From Syntrophaceae bacterium CG2_30_49_12 (GTDB lineage: Bacteria; Desulfobacterota; Syntrophia; Syntrophales; CG2-30-49-12), in contig MNZP01000209.1 of NCBI GenBank assembly GCA_001873675.1, positions 1 through 11,989 of the forward strand: a stretch of 11,989 bases of DNA, in the 5' to 3' direction. Below, one piece after another: positions 6,900 through 11,989 of the stretch; within the stretch, counting starts at the first letter, position 1, and each line of letters starts with the position of its first letter. The position numbers and the translations under genes are program-made. A model generated the notes under the pieces. That model searched no databases, was not told the DNA's origin, and was given only the letters and a program-made list of their open reading frames with translations.

Positions 6900-6931
6900 C
6901 GGTTCTAATTATTTAAAAAAGGGGTTTCGAT

Positions 6932-9337
6932 ATGATATTACGCTTAAAAACTATGGCAGTTGCAGGCCTGAGCTTCTTTGTCCTCTTTGCCCATATGCAT
7001 ATGCAGGCCCAAGCAACAACTGTCGAATACGATCTCACAATCGCACAGCAAGAATTCAACATCACCGGAAAATCCTCCCGGGTCATAACCATCAACGGAG
7101 GCATTCCCGGCCCGACATTGCGCTTCACAGAGGGAGACCTCGCTCGCATCCACGTCCATAATAAGATGAGCTTGGAAACCTCTCTCCACTGGCACGGCGT
7201 ACTCGTGCCCCCTGATATGGACGGTGTTCCCGACGTCAGCTTTCCACCTATCAAGTCCGGCACAACCTTTACCTATGAATTTCCCATCCGCCAGAGCGGA
7301 ACCTATTGGTATCATTCCCACACCGGCCTGCAGGAGCAAAGCGGCGTTTACGGCTCCATTGTCATTGAGCCGCGCCAGAATGGCCCGAAGCCCGACCGTG
7401 ACTATGTTGTTCTGCTTTCCGACTGGACCGACGAAGATCCACACGAAGTGATTCGAACACTCAAGCGCGGCAGTGAGTGGTATGCGATACAGAAAGGCAG
7501 CGGCCAGAGCATCCTCGGCGCCGCCCGCCTTGGCATGCTCGGCGACTACTTCAAGCGCGAGTTACAACGCATGTCGGCCATGGATATCGCGGACATAGCC
7601 TACGACCGCTTCCTCGCCAACGGCAAGCCTGAATTGGCCCTTTCTGCCGAACCAAATGAAACCATACGGCTGCGTATTATTGACGGTTCATCCACCACCT
7701 ATTTCCATCTTGAATTCGCCGGTGGTCCGATGACCATCGTCGCCGCAGACGGCCAGAACGTAGAACCAATCAAGGAGAACCGCTTTCTCGTTGGTGTCGC
7801 CGAAACTTATGATATACTCGTTCAAGTCCCCGCTTTCGGGGCTTATGAATTCCGAGCCACTGCCCACGACGGCTCGGGCTACACGTCGGCCTGGATAGGT
7901 TCGGGTAAACGCCACCCGGCTCCTGATGTGCCTAAACCGAACCTCTATCACATCATGGGGGATATCAGCCTCAAACAAATCTTTTCCCTCACCCCCGCGG
8001 GCAGCATGGGCATGCCCGATCACGAGATCAAAGCCGGCAAATTCGACCAGCCTGGAATGATGGATATGGGCTCGATGGATATGGGCAATATGCAGGGTAT
8101 GGAAAGCATGAACAATAGCGCGGACCCTCCCAAAATGGAAATGCATGGTATGGACCATACACCAACTGCTGGCGCGGGGGACACATCACACGACGTCGGT
8201 ATGCCTATGCAGCAACACTCTTTCCCCACCGAAGGTGTGCACCACGGCGGTCATTCCATGCCGATACCTCTTCATACCTCACGTATCGGCAAAAAATATA
8301 GCGCCGATTTTCGCTTCCTTGCCGCTGATGTCTCTGCATCCGAGAACCTCACCGTTGATGGGATGGATCCGAGTCGCCCATGGCCACCATACGCCAAACT
8401 ACGAGCTACCAAGCCTACTGCTTTTCCCAAGGACAAACACGCCCACGAAATCCGCCTCACTCTCGACGGCGACATGGAGCGCTACGTATGGTTTCTCAAC
8501 AACAAACCGCTTTCAGAAAGCGACTCGATCCATATCCGTAAGGGCGAAGTCATACGCTTCATCATGGTCAACCGCACCATGATGCACCACCCTATGCATC
8601 TGCACGGCCATTTTTTCCGTCTCATCAACGGGCAGGATGATTATGCCCCACTCAAACACACTGTTGACGTTGCCCCCATGTCCACCACAGTCATCGAATT
8701 TGACGCCAACGAGTTCGGTGATTGGTTTTTTCACTGTCACTTGCTCTACCACATGATGAGTGGTATGGCCCGGGTCGTCCATTACGAGGGCTTTATACTC
8801 GCCCCCCAACTTGCCGCAATCCGGCCTAACCTCTACAAAGATTCCTGGTATTTCTGGGGCCAGGCCGAAGTCCTCAGCAACATGACAAATGGTTTCCTAA
8901 TGCTTTCCAACACCCGCAACATCCTAAACGCAGAGTGGGAAGTGGGGTGGCAGGATATTGACGGCACAGAGTCGGAGGCTATCTTTACCTGGGACCGTTA
9001 CATAAACCGTTTTTTCACTATCTTTGCCGGCGCTGATCTATTGGGCGAAGAGGATGAACTCGATAAAACCAGAGGGGTCTTTGGATTTTACTACCTGTTA
9101 CCGCTTAACTTGGAGTCTCGCGCGTGGATTGATACCGACGGAGGTGTGAGGTTCAACTTGGGAAAATCCTTTGAATTGACGCCACGTCTTGCACTATTCG
9201 GCGGAGCCCAATACGACACCCACGATATGTGGGAGGGCCGCGCGGGTCTGTCCTACATAGTTCACAAGTACTTTTCCCTCGTCGCTCAATGGCACTCCGA
9301 TTACGGCTTCGGCGGCGGCCTGCGGATTCGATTCTGA
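6932..9337 (+). CDS. CopA-type multicopper oxidase with Met/His-rich insert and C-terminal outer-membrane-barrel-like domain
   Basis: An 801-residue exported copper protein. A Sec-type signal peptide (MILRLKTM, hydrophobic core, cut near AQA at about 29) replaces the Tat signal usual in CopA/PcoA. Three cupredoxin domains follow, with all copper ligands: HWHG (86-89), HSH (128-130), HPMHLHGH (553-560), and HCHLLYHMMSGM (601-612), containing type-1 Cys602, His607 and axial Met612. Residues 357-443 are extremely Met- and His-rich (GMMDMGSMDMGNM and similar), as in copper-resistance oxidases. After the oxidase, about 170 residues (632-801) form alternating amphipathic strands ending GLRIRF, with the terminal aromatic typical of barrel proteins, reminiscent of CopB. 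From memory, similar oxidase-plus-barrel fusions occur in Bacteroidota. Likely role: oxidation or sequestration of periplasmic Cu(I). AAGGGG (6919-6924) lies seven bases before the ATG. Frequent CGC arginine codons set it apart from its neighbours. Confidence 0.93.
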   Translation: MILRLKTMAVAGLSFFVLFAHMHMQAQATTVEYDLTIAQQEFNITGKSSRVITINGGIPGPTLRFTEGDLARIHVHNKMSLETSLHWHGVLVPPDMDGVPDVSFPPIKSGTTFTYEFPIRQSGTYWYHSHTGLQEQSGVYGSIVIEPRQNGPKPDRDYVVLLSDWTDEDPHEVIRTLKRGSEWYAIQKGSGQSILGAARLGMLGDYFKRELQRMSAMDIADIAYDRFLANGKPELALSAEPNETIRLRIIDGSSTTYFHLEFAGGPMTIVAADGQNVEPIKENRFLVGVAETYDILVQVPAFGAYEFRATAHDGSGYTSAWIGSGKRHPAPDVPKPNLYHIMGDISLKQIFSLTPAGSMGMPDHEIKAGKFDQPGMMDMGSMDMGNMQGMESMNNSADPPKMEMHGMDHTPTAGAGDTSHDVGMPMQQHSFPTEGVHHGGHSMPIPLHTSRIGKKYSADFRFLAADVSASENLTVDGMDPSRPWPPYAKLRATKPTAFPKDKHAHEIRLTLDGDMERYVWFLNNKPLSESDSIHIRKGEVIRFIMVNRTMMHHPMHLHGHFFRLINGQDDYAPLKHTVDVAPMSTTVIEFDANEFGDWFFHCHLLYHMMSGMARVVHYEGFILAPQLAAIRPNLYKDSWYFWGQAEVLSNMTNGFLMLSNTRNILNAEWEVGWQDIDGTESEAIFTWDRYINRFFTIFAGADLLGEEDELDKTRGVFGFYYLLPLNLESRAWIDTDGGVRFNLGKSFELTPRLALFGGAQYDTHDMWEGRAGLSYIVHKYFSLVAQWHSDYGFGGGLRIRF

Positions 9338-9364
9338 GATGAGGGCGAATAGAAAGATTCATAA

Positions 9365-9730
9365 ATGAGAAAGGAGGATAATGCGACGAAAGAATCTGAT
9401 CTCAGGAAATGGCACAGGGTGTTGGGCATTTCCCTTGTCTTGTTCGTCATCATGCAGGCAGGCAGTGGCCTATTAATCACCATTGACGAACTGGGAACGG
9501 GGGGTAGCCATAGCCAGGTACATTCAGAATCAATAAGTGGTATAGATGCCGAAGGAGAGGAATCCCCCTGGAGTGAGGTTCTTAAATTTGTTCACCACCG
9601 AGATGGATTATGGGGTTTCGTTTATAGAATCCTGGTGGGCACAGGGACTCTTGGAATGGCTATTACCGGTAGCATGATTTTCATGAGAATACGCGCTCGT
9701 AAGAAAAATGGAAGGCATACCCCAGGGTAA
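9365..9730 (+). CDS. Small PepSY-associated-type two-helix membrane protein, 3' end recombined
   Basis: A 121-residue protein. Residues 14-40 (RKWHRVLGISLVLFVIMQAG and following) look like the first helix of PepSY-associated membrane proteins. A short, acidic, Ser/Gly-rich stretch follows, and then VHHRDGLWGFVYR leads into a second helix (84-108) and a basic end. The His residues at the membrane edges could bind metal or haem, but this is inference. It follows the copper oxidase by 27 bases and is probably co-transcribed with it. The last five residues and the TAA come from a fragment of mdh (9711-9780), so the original C-terminus is lost or altered. No strong ribosome site precedes ATG 9365; a strong AAAGGAGG lies just inside the gene and points to an out-of-frame ATG at 9381. 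Confidence 0.68.
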   Translation: MRKEDNATKESDLRKWHRVLGISLVLFVIMQAGSGLLITIDELGTGGSHSQVHSESISGIDAEGEESPWSEVLKFVHHRDGLWGFVYRILVGTGTLGMAITGSMIFMRIRARKKNGRHTPG

Positions 9731-9780
9731 GGCCCTGGATCTGACTGAGGCAGTCCCCATCGAAAAGCACGATGCACATC
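9711..9780 (+). pseudogene. 70-bp stranded fragment of mdh
   Basis: These 70 bases repeat 10048-10117 inside the intact mdh downstream, with 68 identities. They correspond to mdh codons 36 to 58. The two differences (9725 versus 10062, 9752 versus 10089) fall at third positions of Gln40 and Ala49 and are synonymous, suggesting the fragment came from a functional mdh allele. Similarity stops abruptly on both sides. The fragment is not translated as Mdh here; it supplies the stop codon of the PepSY-like gene in another frame. It is a scar of recombination, and transposon features are absent around it. Confidence 0.92.
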
Positions 9781-9807
9781 ACAAAATGAAACCGTGAGAT
9801 AAAATTA

Positions 9808-9836
9808 TTGTTTTAATTAAAAATTTATTCTATAAA
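9808..9836 (+). promoter_or_regulatory. Candidate mdh promoter
   Basis: TTGTTT (9808-9813) is followed after exactly 17 bases by TATAAA (9831-9836). The -10 is good (5/6) and the -35 weak (3/6), in a very AT-rich stretch just right of the mdh fragment. The transcript would begin near 9843 and include the large palindrome at 9883-9917 before the mdh start. Assigned by eye. Confidence 0.4.
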
Positions 9837-9882
9837 GGGACATTAAAAAGGGTAAAAGCAGGTTCTAAAGGGGCGAATCAGG

Positions 9883-9917
9883 ATTTTAGCTTAACCATTC
9901 AATGGTTAAGCTAAAAT
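9883..9917. repeat. 35-bp perfect palindrome (17-bp arms) in the mdh leader
   Basis: ATTTTAGCTTAACCATT (9883-9899) is followed by a single C and then its exact reverse complement (9901-9917). It ends 25 bases before the mdh ATG. There is no T-run on either side, so it is not a standard intrinsic terminator. It could be an operator for a dimeric regulator, an RNA hairpin in the leader, or an mRNA-stabilising structure. It sits between the candidate promoter and the ribosome-binding site. Confidence 0.7.
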
Positions 9918-9942
9918 ACATATCACAAAGTGGAGAGAAACA

Positions 9943-10875
9943 ATGGATAAAAAGGTTACCGTTGTGGGCGCAGGCAATGTTGGAGGGACCGTGGCGCAAC
10001 GACTGGTGGAAAAAGATTTATGTGATGTGGTGCTATTTGATATTATTGAAGGCATACCCCAAGGTAAGGCCCTGGATCTGACTGAGGCGGTCCCCATCGA
10101 AAAGCACGATGCACATCTCATGGGAACAAACGAATATGAGGCTTCGAAAGGGTCTGATATTGTTATCATTACCTCCGGTATACCAAGGAAACCTGGAATG
10201 AGTCGGGATGACCTTCTGGCAACCAACAGAGGGATCATCAAAAGGGTGACGGCAGAGGTCACCAGATTTTCTCCTGATGCCGTCCTTATAATTGTTAGTA
10301 ATCCACTGGATGCCATGTGTCACGCGGCCTATGAGACAAGTGGTTTTCCCAGGAGCAGGGTTATCGGTATGGCCGGTGTGCTTGATTCGGCCCGGTTCTG
10401 TGCCCTTATCGCCATGGAACTCAAGGTATCCGTAGAAAATGTCCACGCCTCTGTCCTTGGGGGGCACGGAGACACAATGGTCCCCCTTCCCCGTTATTCG
10501 ACGGTTGCCGGGATTCCGATCACGGAACTACTTCCGAAGGATCGTATCGAGGCGATAGTGGATCGGACCCGCAACGGGGGAGCTGAAATTGTCAGACTTT
10601 TAAAGACGGGTAGCGCCTACTATGCCCCTGCCTCTGCTGCCGTTGAAATGGCAGAATCAATCCTGAAGGACAAGAAAAAAATCCTTTCCTGTGCCGCCTA
10701 CCTGGAAGGTGAATACGGGATCCACGGGCTTTTTATCGGGGTTCCGGTAAAGTTGGGGGCGGGTGGTATGGAAGAAATTATCCAGATATCCTTAACCGAT
10801 AAAGAGAAGGAGGCCCTGAAAAATTCGGCGGCAGCCGTCCAGGAACTCGTCAAGGCGATGAAAAAGATGGACTGA
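9943..10875 (+). CDS. mdh: Malate dehydrogenase (NAD-dependent, LDH-like type)
   Basis: Cytoplasmic enzyme interconverting malate and oxaloacetate with NAD(H). The 310-residue length and sequence fit the LDH-like MDH group. The Rossmann motif GAGNVGG (9-15) is followed by Asp33, which selects NAD over NADP. The mobile loop IPRKPGMSRDD carries substrate arginines R82 and R88, SNPLD (119-123) contains Asn120, and the proton relay is Asp148 (in VLDSARF, with Arg151) with His175 in GGHGDTMVP. Arg at position 82 fits malate/oxaloacetate rather than lactate. GGAGAG (9932-9937) lies five bases before ATG 9943. It appears monocistronic, behind a strong palindrome, and converges on the solenoid-membrane gene. 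It could serve the citric-acid or methylmalonyl-CoA pathway, although the mutase in this window is atypical. Confidence 0.95.
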   Translation: MDKKVTVVGAGNVGGTVAQRLVEKDLCDVVLFDIIEGIPQGKALDLTEAVPIEKHDAHLMGTNEYEASKGSDIVIITSGIPRKPGMSRDDLLATNRGIIKRVTAEVTRFSPDAVLIIVSNPLDAMCHAAYETSGFPRSRVIGMAGVLDSARFCALIAMELKVSVENVHASVLGGHGDTMVPLPRYSTVAGIPITELLPKDRIEAIVDRTRNGGAEIVRLLKTGSAYYAPASAAVEMAESILKDKKKILSCAAYLEGEYGIHGLFIGVPVKLGAGGMEEIIQISLTDKEKEALKNSAAAVQELVKAMKKMD

Positions 10876-10880
10876 TCAAC

Positions 10881-10929
10881 GGTCAGGGGTCGGGGATCAG
10901 GGGTCAGAGGTCGGGGGACAGGGGTCGGT
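10881..10929. repeat. Seven tandem degenerate heptamers (GGTCRGG)
   Basis: Seven consecutive 7-base units: GGTCAGG, GGTCGGG, GATCAGG, GGTCAGA, GGTCGGG, GGACAGG, GGTCGGT. They begin five bases after the mdh stop codon and run into the 3' end of the convergent gene, whose stop (10906-10904) lies inside the fourth unit. The strand is strongly G-rich with repeated GGGG and GGGGG runs, so it might form non-B DNA or act in transcript ending between the converging genes. Similar GGGGTCAGGG-type repeats are, from memory, scattered in some deltaproteobacterial genomes. Confidence 0.8.
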
Positions 10930-11782
10930 TCTGCATAGTGCCAAAACGGGTGATGAGGACCCCTCCCATACCGAGGACAAGGGAAATAACCTTCACCATC
11001 CAGCCTATATACGGTATCCATCCTATTAGCCACAGGATAACGAGACCCCATAAAGTCTCCTGAACCAAACTCTTACCATGTATCTTCAAGATGGTGAACA
11101 TCTTCCCACCCACAAGCCGGGCCACAGCGATGAAGCCGATCAGGGCGGCACAGACGACAAGAAGCATCTCCAGGGGGATCAGGATAATCCCCACTACCGA
11201 AACGGCTAACAGTAAAGCTAGGGGGACAATTGATACCAGTACAAAAATGCCCCCCAGGGTTACATTAAACGTATTCTCCCTGATAGACAGGGAAACGGCA
11301 TGTACAGGCCCTGGAAACAGTCTGGCAATTAACAGCGCCAAGATAAGGATGGCGAGGAAAATGGAAAGGGAAATAATGGCAAATATCCAGGACCATCCTT
11401 CCCAATCTTCATTCAAGGCTGTTGATATGGCAGCAGAGATATCTGACAAATTTAGTTCGATTAGATGGCCTCGAACCTCGGCGCCTCTACCCTGAACAAT
11501 AATCCCCCCTAAGGAAACAACATTTCCACCAACAACAGCCGTTTTTGTTAAGACGACAGATCCTCCGATGGCCACGACATGACGTTCAACCTCACCGAAT
11601 ACAGTAACCTGCCCCCCGATTGCCACGGCATTGCGTACTCTCATCCCCTCTTCGATCGTTACATCGCTGCCAATTTCAACGATGTTCGTCTCTCCTGCAC
11701 TGACCACCGAAACGAACCCCGACAGTAATGCCAGGATCACGAAACAGACGACTCCTTTTTCTTTCTTCAAAAGCCCCATCAT
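10904..11782 (-). CDS. Exported beta-solenoid (bactofilin-like) domain plus membrane-helix protein
   Basis: A 292-residue protein of uncertain function. A Sec signal (KKEKG, hydrophobic core, cut near VSA at 29) is followed by short repeated strands and turns: GSDVTIEEG, then VAIGG (53-57), VAIGG (70-74), VSLGG (89-93), about 17-19 residues apart. This looks like a right-handed solenoid of the polymer-forming (bactofilin-like) kind. Four hydrophobic segments follow (about 131-156, 174-198, 199-222, 244-275), so the solenoid would face the periplasm and the rest sits in the inner membrane. The last residues, RPLSPDL and the stop, are encoded by the heptamer repeat, suggesting the original C-terminus was extended or replaced. 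Two start codons are adjacent; GAAGG is better spaced for the second (11779). It may have a role in envelope structure or stress, but no specific function can be assigned. Confidence 0.7.
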   Translation of the reverse strand: MMGLLKKEKGVVCFVILALLSGFVSVVSAGETNIVEIGSDVTIEEGMRVRNAVAIGGQVTVFGEVERHVVAIGGSVVLTKTAVVGGNVVSLGGIIVQGRGAEVRGHLIELNLSDISAAISTALNEDWEGWSWIFAIISLSIFLAILILALLIARLFPGPVHAVSLSIRENTFNVTLGGIFVLVSIVPLALLLAVSVVGIILIPLEMLLVVCAALIGFIAVARLVGGKMFTILKIHGKSLVQETLWGLVILWLIGWIPYIGWMVKVISLVLGMGGVLITRFGTMQNRPLSPDL

Positions 11783-11793
11783 TTCCTTCGTAG

Positions 11794-11886
11794 TTAAGTG
11801 CTTAAAGTGAGCTAAAGTTTAAAGTGCCTAAAGTTATTTAAAAAAGAAAGTAACTATTCAGCCACCAAGGCACAAAGACCCAAAGA
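11794..11886. repeat. Degenerate TTAAAGTG repeats and three CACAAAGA-type octamers
   Basis: Just upstream of the solenoid gene, five related units occur in a row: TTAAGTGC (11794), TTAAAGTGAGC (11802), TAAAGTT (11813), TAAAGTGCC (11820), TAAAGTTA (11829). A second family follows: CACCAAGG, CACAAAGA, CCCAAAGA (11863-11886). The second family, read on the minus strand (TCTTTGGGTCTTTGTGCC), resembles sequences I recall as dispersed intergenic repeats in deltaproteobacterial genomes. The remaining bases to 11989 hold no gene or clear signal that I can see. Confidence 0.6.
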
Positions 11887-11989
11887 GAAGATGGATATAA
11901 ATTGAATAACGGAGTTTTCTCATTAATTTCAATGTGCCATGCATTAAAACCTACATTCCACATAGTTTTGAATACCTCTCCTCATATTT

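Noticed and set aside
7688..8229. Minus-strand His- and Ile-rich frames opposite the Met/His-rich part of the copper oxidase
   Set aside because: Their composition is the reverse complement of ATG and CAT codons in the Met/His-rich insert, not evidence of a gene.
9883..9917. Intrinsic terminator for the copper operon
   Set aside because: The hairpin is not GC-rich and is not followed by a T-run on either strand.
10881..11886. CRISPR array
   Set aside because: Repeat units are 7-11 bases, degenerate and without spacers.
11838..11963. 41-codon reading frame on the minus strand starting MWNVGFNAWHIEIN
   Set aside because: Its 3' half runs through the CACAAAGA repeat family and gives Trp/Phe-rich low-complexity protein; a GGAGAGG is 9 bases upstream, but coding support is otherwise absent.

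Overview
The window looks like chromosomal DNA of an anaerobic, Gram-negative bacterium, most probably a Desulfobacterota / Syntrophia-type organism. This is inferred from gene content and protein style: a short CstA, LDH-like malate dehydrogenase, split B12-dependent acyl-CoA mutase subunits, and degenerate short tandem repeats between genes. No rRNA or other direct taxonomic marker is present. There is no tRNA, CRISPR array or recognisable transposase.

Layout. (1) 1-302: possible 3' end of a gene entering from the left (interrupted at a run of eight G), an internal near-perfect Shine-Dalgarno site with a 10-codon reading frame, and candidate promoter and operator elements before cstA. (2) 303-2039 (+): CstA-family carbon-starvation/pyruvate transporter. 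(3) 2070-2429 (-): small VanZ-like membrane protein, head to head with (4) 2464-3171 (+): MgtC/SapB-family membrane protein. (5) 6742-3225 (-): a compact three-gene unit, glmM -> B12-binding subunit -> mutase catalytic subunit. (6) 6932-9730 (+): a copper-handling pair, a periplasmic-type multicopper oxidase fused to a C-terminal outer-membrane-barrel-like domain, plus a two-helix PepSY-like membrane protein. (7) 9943-10875 (+): malate dehydrogenase. (8) 11782-10904 (-): beta-solenoid (bactofilin-like) plus membrane-helix protein, convergent with mdh. (9) 11783-11989: low-complexity repeat DNA, no convincing gene.

How the genes relate. Mdh and an acyl-CoA mutase would normally suggest the methylmalonyl-CoA pathway of propionate metabolism. 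However, in this mutase nearly every residue that binds CoA and substrate in classical methylmalonyl-CoA mutase is replaced (equivalents of Y89, R207, H244, Q197, R82, R87 and others), while adenosylcobalamin-side and fold residues are kept. It is best read as a B12 mutase of unknown substrate, and it is the strongest candidate for undescribed biology here. Its co-linearity with glmM, a peptidoglycan/LPS precursor enzyme, is also unusual.

The copper pair looks like an inserted cassette between divergent glmM and mdh. At its right edge lies a 70-bp copy of an internal piece of mdh (68/70 identical, both differences synonymous) that now supplies the stop codon of the PepSY-like gene. The spaces around the cassette hold several perfect inverted repeats (6813-6828, 6868-6899, 9883-9917) that could be operators or structured leaders. 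The mdh/solenoid junction contains seven tandem degenerate heptamers, and the solenoid gene's stop codon falls inside them.
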